Assembly: GCF_900116645.1 (NCBI RefSeq) | Contig: NZ_FPBO01000037.1 | Span: 1-64,000, forward strand | Reading direction: 5' to 3' | Length of the DNA stretch: 64,000 nucleotides | From: Pseudoduganella namucuonensis | GTDB taxonomy: Bacteria > Pseudomonadota > Gammaproteobacteria > Burkholderiales > Burkholderiaceae_D | In this document: one piece after another, positions 14,440 to 22,306 of the stretch | Layout of the letters: each line of letters opens with the position of its first letter | Position numbering within the stretch: the stretch's first letter is position 1 | Notes under the pieces: model-generated | What the model saw: only the letters and a program-made list of their open reading frames with translations | What the model was told of the DNA's origin: nothing | Database searches by the model: none | Program-made: the position numbers and the translations under genes

Positions 14440-15525
14440 TTATTTAATGATGCGTAGCCCCGTTTGCCTCTCAAGCCGATACAACCTACTCAGCTCAGAG
14501 TAGTTCAAGTTCAGCATCAGTGGTAGCTCATCTGGTGAATATCCCATCTCCTGAACTGTATGCGATATTAGTGCATCCATTACAGAAGTTTCTTCGCGAC
14601 TAAAATCTAAAGATTGTGGTTCGCGTATTCGGAATCCACGACTAGACATCTGGCGCCAAAGGTACTCAGCTTTATATCTATCAATGCGGCCCAAATAGCC
14701 CGCACGAAAAATTAGTGACGCCATCGATACACGCCACACAGGCTTCATGTAAGCAGCCTTGTCAATGGTTAAGTCCCGCAATTCAGGCCCGATATCGAAC
14801 GCCGGCATCAGTAATGCTGAAGCAAACTGGTCGGCCTCCTCCTCCATGGTTGCAGTAGGGTAAGGATGCATGATCAGGTGACCAAGTTCGTGAGCCAGGC
14901 TGAAGCGCATGCGATCCGCAGGCTGACTGCGATTAAGAAAAATAATCGGCGGTAGTCCTGGAATCCTATAGCTCACGCCGTCAATCTTGGCTTCCTCCAG
15001 ATCACACTGAATCACCAGGCATCCTGCGCGTTCCGCACACTCCGTAAGTGAGCGAATGGGACCGCGTGGCAAAAGCCAAGCACGACGAACGTTATCCGCC
15101 ACAACGTCTGCTTGCCCATCAAAATCATCAATGTCGTAACGAGGGAATGGCAATTCCGGCTCAAGATCAACCGAGCTCAAAAACTTCCGCACATGCGCGA
15201 TACGAACGTTCAGTTCTGCAATTACGCGATCAATGACTTTCTGGCCGACTGAAGACTTCTTTCGGAACATTGCATGTGCACTCATTGGTGCACCATACTC
15301 GCGCTCTACTTGACGAAAAAAGGAACTAGGACAATCCAATGCGATTGCAAGCCTTTCGGTCTGCTCCATGCTGACTTCTTTTAACCCTTGCTCGATTTTT
15401 GAAAGCGTACCCTGCGCCATTCCTATTTCTTTGGCAAGCTCCGCTTGGCTCATGGACAACATCCTACGCCGTAGCGCGACTAACTCTCCTCTAACGGACC
15501 GGAAGTCGTCAGCCGGTTGAAACAT
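14440..15525 (-). CDS. XRE regulator with ImmA/IrrE-type metallopeptidase domain
   Basis: The 361-aa protein (start ATG 15525; the frame further upstream lies inside the preceding gene) has an N-terminal helix-turn-helix (SQAELAKEIGMAQGTLSKIE, about residues 26-45). Its C-terminal peptidase has AHELGHLIMH with HExxH at about 212-216 and a downstream EEEADQFA glutamate as third zinc ligand. Related proteins (ImmA, IrrE/PprI) cleave repressors after a stress signal. The fusion of DNA-binding and peptidase parts suggests a self-contained switch that acts on its operon or on the unknown partner encoded just upstream, overlapping by 17 bp. Confidence 0.85.
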   Translation of the reverse strand: MFQPADDFRSVRGELVALRRRMLSMSQAELAKEIGMAQGTLSKIEQGLKEVSMEQTERLAIALDCPSSFFRQVEREYGAPMSAHAMFRKKSSVGQKVIDRVIAELNVRIAHVRKFLSSVDLEPELPFPRYDIDDFDGQADVVADNVRRAWLLPRGPIRSLTECAERAGCLVIQCDLEEAKIDGVSYRIPGLPPIIFLNRSQPADRMRFSLAHELGHLIMHPYPTATMEEEADQFASALLMPAFDIGPELRDLTIDKAAYMKPVWRVSMASLIFRAGYLGRIDRYKAEYLWRQMSSRGFRIREPQSLDFSREETSVMDALISHTVQEMGYSPDELPLMLNLNYSELSRLYRLERQTGLRIIK

Positions 15526-16111
15526 CTTGCTTTTCACGATTTGTCTTGCGTTTTGGTTTAATGATACGGTTGGCCACTGAAGAGGAACCATCGTCTGTAT
15601 GGGGCGCGAATGGGAGCACATTTTGCGCCATTGGCGCAGAACCAAACAAATCGATCATCCACACCACTGAGCTTTTATGGCGCTGCATTAGGACGATGCG
15701 CTCGACTGCAGCGCCTACATCGTCCAACTGGTAAACCAGCTCCAAACGAGTAAGGCCACCGAAGAGTTCGCGGTCTTGATCAACAAAAGCCAAGGCATTC
15801 TTAGTCGGATAATTCCTTGACAACATTCGCTCATCGGCCTTTTTCATGCGGATGAAAATGTCCCTGCCTACCAAAATACCTGTGTAATTAGGGACCGAAT
15901 CAACCTTGATGCCATCGACCTTGTCAAAGATACGCTTGGCATTGGCAAGCATCTGGTTCGAAACCGCTTGTGCGCGGAACGATTTCGTCTGCATCTGCGA
16001 AGCGTAGGGATTTTTTAGCCAATCTGAGAAGGCCGTTTGGACAATTTCAACGAACTGATTGCTGAATGGACGGATAGCCTGCTCGGCTGCATCTTGAGTG
16101 ATGATCGGCAT
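15509..16111 (-). CDS. Unknown partner of the XRE-ImmA protein (200 aa)
   Basis: ATG 16111 is chosen because AGGTG precedes it by seven bases; a GTG at 16120 would add three residues. The product begins MPIITQDAAEQAIRPFSNQF and contains a beta-rich middle (VLVGRDIFIRMKK-like segment around 80-92) and a basic tail. No family is recognised. Its 17-bp overlap with the XRE-ImmA gene indicates coupled synthesis, as in toxin-antitoxin or repressor-antirepressor pairs, in which this would be the effector or peptidase target. Confidence 0.6.
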   Translation of the reverse strand: MPIITQDAAEQAIRPFSNQFVEIVQTAFSDWLKNPYASQMQTKSFRAQAVSNQMLANAKRIFDKVDGIKVDSVPNYTGILVGRDIFIRMKKADERMLSRNYPTKNALAFVDQDRELFGGLTRLELVYQLDDVGAAVERIVLMQRHKSSVVWMIDLFGSAPMAQNVLPFAPHTDDGSSSVANRIIKPKRKTNREKQDVSTG

Positions 16112-16220
16112 TGCTGACACCTAGCAAAGATTGCGATGTACAAATGATACTCTATAACACCAATTTTTACCACAAAATATTCCAAAAAATATTCCGTGAC
16201 CTGCGTGGCCAAGGGAACTG

Positions 16221-16397
16221 TGTTGCAAGTCTCGCTGGCATGCAACGCCAAGTCTTACTTATCCCATTTTGCAGCTCGCTGGCGTTGCGTGCTTTAGCGC
16301 AAACACCGCAACATTGACCCTGCTTGATGCACCGCAACGCATAAGTACTAGAAAGCAAAATAATCAGCTTTAAAATCAGGCACTAAGCAGCGCAACA
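16221..16397. repeat. Array of GTTGCG/CGCAAC motifs at island right end
   Basis: Six near-copies of GTTGCG or its complement occur in 177 bp. Three more lie at the left end (8165-8170, 8188-8194, 8222-8227). The arrangement in both orientations at both ends suggests binding sites for the recombinase trio. Confidence 0.45.
16380..16389 (+). repeat. Right copy of island-flanking 10-bp direct repeat
   Basis: GCACTAAGCA, identical and in the same orientation as 8118-8127, marks the probable right boundary of the island. It is followed immediately by a CGCAACA motif. Confidence 0.45.
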
Positions 16398-16643
16398 CTT
16401 TCCCTATCTACCAAGACTGCGAAGTTGTGGAGGCATCGTAATCGCCTGATGGGCGCAATATGGACATGGATGAAACCTGCCAACAACAGGCCAACGGACT
16501 CCCCGCCAAAACGCCTTTGCCAGTTGAGCGCGTCACGAAAAACAACACAGTGCTACCCTGAGCGTTCCCACTCCGGGCCGCACTGGCAAACCGCTGAATT
16601 CGCACGACGATTCGAGGTATAGTGGGACCGTGCTCTCAAGCAA

Positions 16644-19600
16644 TTGTCATCGCAATATGCAGAAAATCACCCGCGACAATTTCAGACTCTGATGCTGTGT
16701 TTGACCACGCTCGGCACGCTCCCGTCCGCGCTGGCCGATCCGGCGACGCCCCGTTGGACCCAGATGGGCGCGACGGTGTTCAAGCACATGCCCGCTCCGC
16801 TGACCAATTCGATGGCCCAGGACCGCCGTGGCTTCATGTGGTTGGGCACGCAGTCAGGCCTGATCCGCTGGGATGGCTACACGTCGCGCCTTTACACTGC
16901 CGACAGCAAGCGTCCGCGCGCCCTTCCAGACAGTTTCGTGCCCGCCGTGCACGTCGACAGCCGCGGCAACTTGTGGATCGGCACGAGCTCGGGGGGCATG
17001 GCCCGCTATGACCCGGCCAGCGACGGTTTTACCGTCATCAGCGCCGGCCCCGGCGGCGTCAGCGACGCGCACGTGGCCGCCTTCGCCGACGACGGCGTCG
17101 GCGGCTTGTGGATTGGCACCGCCAGCGGCCTCGATCACATGGATACATCCGGCAAGGTGACCGCCTTGTCCGACACCGCGCTCCCGCCCTCCGGGCGCGG
17201 ATCGGCCATCCGCACCATTGAGGCGCTGCTGCGCGACCAGGCGGGCGGCTTGTGGATCGGCACGCGGAAAGGTTTGCTCTACCGTGCACCGAACGCCGCG
17301 GCCGCCACGGCTTACGGGCTGGACGCCCCCATCAGCGTCCTGCTTCAGGACACGAGCGGCCGTATCTGGATCGGCACGCGCGACCGGGGCGCCTTCGTGA
17401 TCCGAGCGGGAGAACATGGCGCCGTTTCCGTCGGGGAAAGTGGCCCCAATGCCGCCCTGCACAAGCAGCGCGTGTGTGCCATCGTGGAAGTGGCGCCCCG
17501 GGAAATCTGGTTCGGCACCGAAGGAGGCGGTATCGTCGCGCTCGACCCCGACGGCGGCGTCACGCGCCGCATCCGACACACGCCCGACGCGCCGGACAGT
17601 CTGAGTGACAACGATACCTATGCGCTGTTTCGCGAACGCAGCGGGCTGATCATGGTCGGCTCCACCGACGCGAGCAGCGTGCACGACCCGCGGCCGCGGG
17701 CCGTGGTCACCATACGCGACACGGGCTTGCCCATGGACGGTAAATTCACGGCGCCCAGCATCCTGGTGCGCCCGGACGGGAAAGTATGGGTGGGGGTGGG
17801 CGGCGGCGGCATCGACATCATCGATCCCGCCGCCGGCGACGTTGGGCAGATCGCGGCCGGCGAGCCCGGCGGCCTGCCCACCGGGCGGGTCCTGACCATG
17901 GCCAACGGCCCTGACGGCAACGTGTACGCCGGCACCCAGCAGGGCCTGTACCGGATCGACGCCCAAGGCGAGCGTGTCGAGCAAATGCGCATACCGGGCC
18001 GCAGCGCTACCGCGGCGTCGTGGGCCGTGGCGTTTCAGGACGGCGTCACGTGGTTGGGCGGACTCGACGGCCTGTGGGCGCTCAAGCTGGACGCCACGGG
18101 CGCGTCAGCGACGGTGCTGCGGCACGAGGACGGCAAGCTGGGTGACAGCCGTGTCACGTCGCTGCTTGCGCTGGCGAACGGCGGCTTGTGGATCGGCACG
18201 CGCGCCGGCCTCGTCTTTTTGCCGTCCGCCGAGGGCAGCCTGGAAGTCATCCCCACCGACGCGGCCACCGGCGACCGGCTGCCGCGCGGTTTCACGTCCT
18301 CGCTCGCGCTGGACCAGCAGGGCCGCCTGTGGAGCTCGACCTTCGGACGGGGCGTGCAGGTGCTCGAACGCACCGACGCCGATGGACGGCGGCGCTTCCG
18401 CCGTATCGAAAGGACGCATGGTTTGCCGGACAACAGCGTCAACGTCGTGTTGGCGGACCGCCAGGGCGCGATGTGGGCGAGCACCGACAAGGGCCTGGCG
18501 CGCATCGATACCGCCACGCTCGCCGTCAAGGCGCTCAGCGTGGCCGACGGCGTGCACATCACCCAGTACTGGAGCAATTCGGCCGCGCTCACCGATCAAG
18601 GCGAATTGCTCTTTGGCGGCATTACCGGGCTCACCGTGTTGCGCCCCGATAAGCTGGCCGACATCGACTACCGCGCCCCCGTCGTGGTCACCGATCTGGC
18701 CGTGGCCGACCAGCCGGTGGCGCCGGGCCGCTACATCCGGGAACCCGACGTTCCCGCAGCCGCCGCGCTGGAAATCACGCCCGCGGGGAAAGAGCGCGGT
18801 TTCTCGCTGGAGTTCGCCGCGCTCGACTACTCGGCCTCCGAACGCGCGCAGTACGCTTACCGGCTGGTCGGCTTTGACAGCGGCTGGATCCCGACCGCGC
18901 CCGGTTCGCGCCGCCTTGGCTACACCAACCTGCCCCCCGGCCACTACACGCTGCAACTGCGCGCCGCCACGCGCGCGGGCGCGTGGACGGAGCCCCTCAG
19001 CCTGCCCGTGCACGCTTTGCGGTCGTGGCACCAGATGGCATGGGTGCGCGCCCTGGCCGTGCTGCTCGCCCTGGGCGCGGTCGCCTGGCTGGTGCGCTTG
19101 CGCATCGCCTGGTACCGGAGCCGCCAGGCGGAGTTGGAATCGATGGTCGAGCAGCGCACGTCCGAGCTGCGCGCCAGCCAGGTGATGCTGGAACAGCTCG
19201 CCTACGCCGATGTGCTGACCGGCCTTCCCAACCGCCGTCTTTTCAACGACGAACTGCGCCACATGCGCGCGCAAGCCGCGCGCGACAGGAGTCAGTTCAC
19301 GCTGCTGCTGATCGACCTCGATCATTTCAAGCAGGTCAACGACACGCTCGGTCACGACGCCGGCGATGCGTTGCTGATCGAAGTGGCGCGCCGCTTGCGC
19401 CTGTGCGTACGGGAGACGGATCGCCTGGCGCGGCTGGGCGGCGACGAATTCGCGGTCTTACTAGGCAACACGGGCGACGAACACGACGTCGATCACGTGG
19501 CGCGCCGCATCGTCGACAGCGTCGGCCAACCGATTGCTTTCGGCGAGCATCAGATGCGGGTCGGAGCCAGTATCGGCGTCGCCACCTTCCAGGGCACCCA

Positions 19601-19721
19601 GGCCAGCGACGAAGCGCTGTACAAGCAGGCCGACCTGGCGCTCTATCAAGCCAAGAGCGCGGGCCGCAACACCTGGGTGTGGTACCGGGCCGAGAAACAC
19701 GAGGAGTTTGTGAGCACTTGA
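16644..19721 (+). CDS. Beta-propeller sensor diguanylate cyclase
   Basis: The protein is about 1025 aa (TTG 16644; ATG 16692 is an alternative that keeps a signal-like MLCLTTLGTLPSALA). A periplasmic two-component-regulator propeller shows repeated GLWIGT/NLWIGT blades from about residue 55 to 650. It is followed by a Y_Y_Y domain (about 720-790), one membrane helix (about 798-818), a short coiled coil and a GGDEF domain. GGDEF starts at about residue 932, and RETD exactly five residues before it is an inhibitory c-di-GMP site, so the enzyme should make c-di-GMP with product feedback. The ligand is unknown; such propellers often sense glycans in other proteins. Confidence 0.9.
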   Translation: MSSQYAENHPRQFQTLMLCLTTLGTLPSALADPATPRWTQMGATVFKHMPAPLTNSMAQDRRGFMWLGTQSGLIRWDGYTSRLYTADSKRPRALPDSFVPAVHVDSRGNLWIGTSSGGMARYDPASDGFTVISAGPGGVSDAHVAAFADDGVGGLWIGTASGLDHMDTSGKVTALSDTALPPSGRGSAIRTIEALLRDQAGGLWIGTRKGLLYRAPNAAAATAYGLDAPISVLLQDTSGRIWIGTRDRGAFVIRAGEHGAVSVGESGPNAALHKQRVCAIVEVAPREIWFGTEGGGIVALDPDGGVTRRIRHTPDAPDSLSDNDTYALFRERSGLIMVGSTDASSVHDPRPRAVVTIRDTGLPMDGKFTAPSILVRPDGKVWVGVGGGGIDIIDPAAGDVGQIAAGEPGGLPTGRVLTMANGPDGNVYAGTQQGLYRIDAQGERVEQMRIPGRSATAASWAVAFQDGVTWLGGLDGLWALKLDATGASATVLRHEDGKLGDSRVTSLLALANGGLWIGTRAGLVFLPSAEGSLEVIPTDAATGDRLPRGFTSSLALDQQGRLWSSTFGRGVQVLERTDADGRRRFRRIERTHGLPDNSVNVVLADRQGAMWASTDKGLARIDTATLAVKALSVADGVHITQYWSNSAALTDQGELLFGGITGLTVLRPDKLADIDYRAPVVVTDLAVADQPVAPGRYIREPDVPAAAALEITPAGKERGFSLEFAALDYSASERAQYAYRLVGFDSGWIPTAPGSRRLGYTNLPPGHYTLQLRAATRAGAWTEPLSLPVHALRSWHQMAWVRALAVLLALGAVAWLVRLRIAWYRSRQAELESMVEQRTSELRASQVMLEQLAYADVLTGLPNRRLFNDELRHMRAQAARDRSQFTLLLIDLDHFKQVNDTLGHDAGDALLIEVARRLRLCVRETDRLARLGGDEFAVLLGNTGDEHDVDHVARRIVDSVGQPIAFGEHQMRVGASIGVATFQGTQASDEALYKQADLALYQAKSAGRNTWVWYRAEKHEEFVST

Positions 19722-19769
19722 GTCCCGCGCGCGCGTCGGACCGCTTTCAATTAGGCGCCGCATCCTTCG

Positions 19770-21971
19770 TCACGCCCTGGCCACCCCGTTGGCCCGTGCC
19801 GTGTGCAGTTTGTGGTAGCTGTCGATCAGCCGCTGGTGCCGGTCGAGTCCCTCCAGTTTCATGCTCGTCGGCGTCAAGCCGTGGAAGCGCACGCTGCCGT
19901 CCACCGAACCCAGCACCGCGTCCATCCGTGGATTGCCAAACATCCGGCGGAAATTGGCCACGTAATCGTCGAGTTCCAGGTCCTCGTCCAGCAGCACCTC
20001 GAGAACAACGTTCAAGGCTTGATAGAACAAACCGCGCTCGACCGTGTTGTCGTTGTACTGCAAGAACGCTTCCACCAGCTCTTGCGCCTCCTCGAACTGT
20101 CGCAATGCGAGCTGGATCAGCAGCTTCAACTCCAAGACCGTCAACTGTCCCCACTCCGTGTTCTCGTCGAATTCGACGCCGATCAAGGTGGCAATGTCGC
20201 CGTAATCATCCAGCTCGTTGTTTTCCAAACGCTCGAGCAGCGCTTCCAGGCTCGCGTCGTCCAGGCGATGCAAGTTCAAAATATCCGACCGGAACAACAG
20301 CGACTTGTTGGTGTTGTCCCAGATCAGATCCTCCACCGGATACACTTCCGAATAACCCGGCACCAGAATCCGGCATGCGACGGCGCCCAATTGGTCATAC
20401 ACCGCCGTGTAGACCTCTTTGCCCATGTCTTCTAGAATGCCAAGCAAGGTCGCCGCCTCGTCGGCATTCGAGTTTTCCCCTCGGCCGGAGAAATCCCACT
20501 CGACAAATTCGTAATCGGCTTTGGCGCTGAAAAAGCGCCACGACACGATGCCGCTGGAATCAATGAAGTGTTCCACGAAGTTATTCGGCTCGGTGACGGC
20601 GTTACTGGCGAAGGTGGGCCTAGGCAAATCGTTCAGGCCTTCGAAACTACGCCCCTGCAGCAACTCCGTCAGACTACGCTCCAACGCGACCTCGAAGCTC
20701 GGGTGCGCGCCGAACGAGGCGAACACGCCGCCCGTCCGAGGGTTCATCAGGGTCACGCACATCACCGGGAATTCGCCGCCCAGCGACGCGTCCTTCACCA
20801 GCACCGGGAAGCCCTGCTCTTCCAAGCCGTTAATGCCGGCCAGAATGCCGGGGTATTTCGCCAGCACCTCCTGCGGCACGTCCGGCAACGCGATTTCCCC
20901 TTCCAGGATTTCGCGTTTGACCGCCCTTTCGAAGATCTCCGACAGACATTGCACCTGCGCCTCGGCCAGGGTGTTACCGGCGCTCATGCCATTGCTGACG
21001 TACAGGTTTTCGACCAGATTGGAGGGGAAATACACCACCTCGCCGTCCGATTTCCGCACATAAGGGAGCGAGCAGATACCGCGCTGCACATTGCCGGAGT
21101 TGGTGTCGTACAGATGCGAGCCACGCAACTCGCCGTCCGGATCGTAAATTTTCAGGCAGTACTCGTCCAGAATCTCGGCCGGCAGCGCGTCTTTGCGGCC
21201 GGGCTTGAACCAACGCTCGTTCGGGTAATGTACAAACGGCGCGTTGGCGATGTCCTCGCCCCAATACGTGCCACCGTAAAAGTGGTTACAGTTCAGTCGC
21301 TCGATAAACTCGCCCAGCGCCGACGCCAGCGCGCTTTCCTTGGTCGATCCCTTGCCATTGGTAAAACACATCGGCGAATGCGCGTCGCGGATATGCAGCG
21401 ACCACACATTGGGAACGATATTTCGCCACGAGGCGATTTCAATCTTCATGCCCAAGCCCGCCAAAACCGCAGACATGTTGGCGATGGTTTGCTCCAGCGG
21501 CAGATCCTTGCCGGCGATATACGTGCTCGCATCGGAATCCGGATTCAAGGTCAGCAAAGCCTGGGCATCGGCGTCCAGATTCTCCACCTCTTCAATCACG
21601 AACTCCGGTCCGGCTTGCACCACCTTTTTCACCGTACAACGGTCGATGGAACGCAAAATACCTTGGCGATCCTTGGCGGAGATATCCTCCGGCAATTCAA
21701 CTTGAATCTTGAAAATTTGCTGATATCGGTTTTCCGGATCGACGATATTATTCTGCGACAGGCGGATATTTTCGGTCGGAATATTGCGAGTCACGCAATA
21801 CAATTTCACAAAGTAGGCCGCGCACAAGGCCGACGAGGCCAGAAAATAATCGAACGGACCAGGCGCCGAGCCGTCGCCCTTATAACGGATGGGCTGGTCG
21901 GCCACCACCGTGAAATCGTCGAATTTGGCCTCAAGACGAAGCTTATCGAGAAAGTTGACCTTAATTTCCAT
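19770..21971 (-). CDS. ycaO: OsmC domain-YcaO fusion protein
   Basis: The 733-aa protein has an OsmC-like N-terminal domain (about 1-135) and a YcaO ATP-binding domain with NGKGSTKESALASALGEFIERL (start about residue 208; Glu-rich ATP/Mg site). The C-terminal tail of about 150 residues is rich in Leu/Glu and helical. This architecture is the E. coli YcaO type, linked to beta-methylthiolation of ribosomal protein S12 with RimO, not the azoline-forming RiPP type: no precursor peptide or dehydrogenase gene is adjacent. It is convergent with the sensor cyclase, with a 48-bp gap. Confidence 0.85.
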   Translation of the reverse strand: MEIKVNFLDKLRLEAKFDDFTVVADQPIRYKGDGSAPGPFDYFLASSALCAAYFVKLYCVTRNIPTENIRLSQNNIVDPENRYQQIFKIQVELPEDISAKDRQGILRSIDRCTVKKVVQAGPEFVIEEVENLDADAQALLTLNPDSDASTYIAGKDLPLEQTIANMSAVLAGLGMKIEIASWRNIVPNVWSLHIRDAHSPMCFTNGKGSTKESALASALGEFIERLNCNHFYGGTYWGEDIANAPFVHYPNERWFKPGRKDALPAEILDEYCLKIYDPDGELRGSHLYDTNSGNVQRGICSLPYVRKSDGEVVYFPSNLVENLYVSNGMSAGNTLAEAQVQCLSEIFERAVKREILEGEIALPDVPQEVLAKYPGILAGINGLEEQGFPVLVKDASLGGEFPVMCVTLMNPRTGGVFASFGAHPSFEVALERSLTELLQGRSFEGLNDLPRPTFASNAVTEPNNFVEHFIDSSGIVSWRFFSAKADYEFVEWDFSGRGENSNADEAATLLGILEDMGKEVYTAVYDQLGAVACRILVPGYSEVYPVEDLIWDNTNKSLLFRSDILNLHRLDDASLEALLERLENNELDDYGDIATLIGVEFDENTEWGQLTVLELKLLIQLALRQFEEAQELVEAFLQYNDNTVERGLFYQALNVVLEVLLDEDLELDDYVANFRRMFGNPRMDAVLGSVDGSVRFHGLTPTSMKLEGLDRHQRLIDSYHKLHTARANGVARA

Positions 21972-22306
21972 GGGGGAATTCCAAAATAGTGCTCAAAATG
22001 AGATGGGCACCATTATCCGTTGTTTTGGCCATACCGCATAGGCTGCTGGCGGTGCCCTCCTCTCCCATGGCCTTCTGGCGCCCGCCACGAACGCCGGTAT
22101 CAGCGCGCCGCGCCCGACTTCACGGTGCTGCCTCCCCATGCATTCATGTCCGATTTGCAGGCCCCCGCGCGCTACTGAATTATGTTCATCGGGTTGATGA
22201 TTTTAGCAATTGCGACATCAAGGCGTAGCTCACAAAATCCACATTTTGGTCAAGTTTTTCAAGACCAAGCGACAAAGCCAACAAAACATCGTGAGGAAAC
22301 GTGAAC
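21972..22306. other. Intergenic region between divergent ycaO and GH2 genes
   Basis: This 335-bp divergent promoter region holds no convincing gene. GTGC and GCAC flank a short imperfect palindrome near 21986-22010 just upstream of ycaO. No consensus promoter pair or riboswitch stands out. GAGGA at 22293-22297 is the ribosome site of the GH2 gene. Confidence 0.5.

Larger units (their letters stand above)
8118..16389. mobile_element. Integrative island with recombinase trio and candidate defence operon
   Basis: GCACTAAGCA occurs at 8118-8127 and again at 16380-16389 as a direct repeat. Between the copies lie a tyrosine recombinase with two partner genes, an AT-rich three-gene operon and an XRE-ImmA pair. 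GTTGC/GCAAC motifs cluster inside both ends, as expected for recombinase arm sites. The composition differs clearly from the GC-rich genes on either side. The boundaries are inferred from the repeat; the recombinase/defence cargo association is typical of small genomic islands. Confidence 0.6.
16112..16643. other. Right end of island and upstream region of the sensor cyclase gene
   Basis: No convincing gene. The first 290 bases hold six GTTGC/GCAAC motifs (16221, 16242, 16284, 16307, 16333, 16391) in both orientations and the right direct repeat. The remainder (16398-16643) contains a 33-codon open frame from 16460 without a ribosome site, possibly a remnant, and a TATAGT hexamer at 16617-16622 that could be a -10 box for the downstream gene. 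Confidence 0.5.

Noticed and set aside
16460..16561. 33-codon open frame before the sensor cyclase gene
   Set aside because: No ribosome site, no recognisable product and no overlap with neighbours; kept only as a possible remnant at the island edge.
19770..21971. RiPP azoline biosynthesis cluster based on YcaO
   Set aside because: YcaO is fused to OsmC as in the ribosomal S12 modification type, and no precursor, dehydrogenase or export gene is adjacent.
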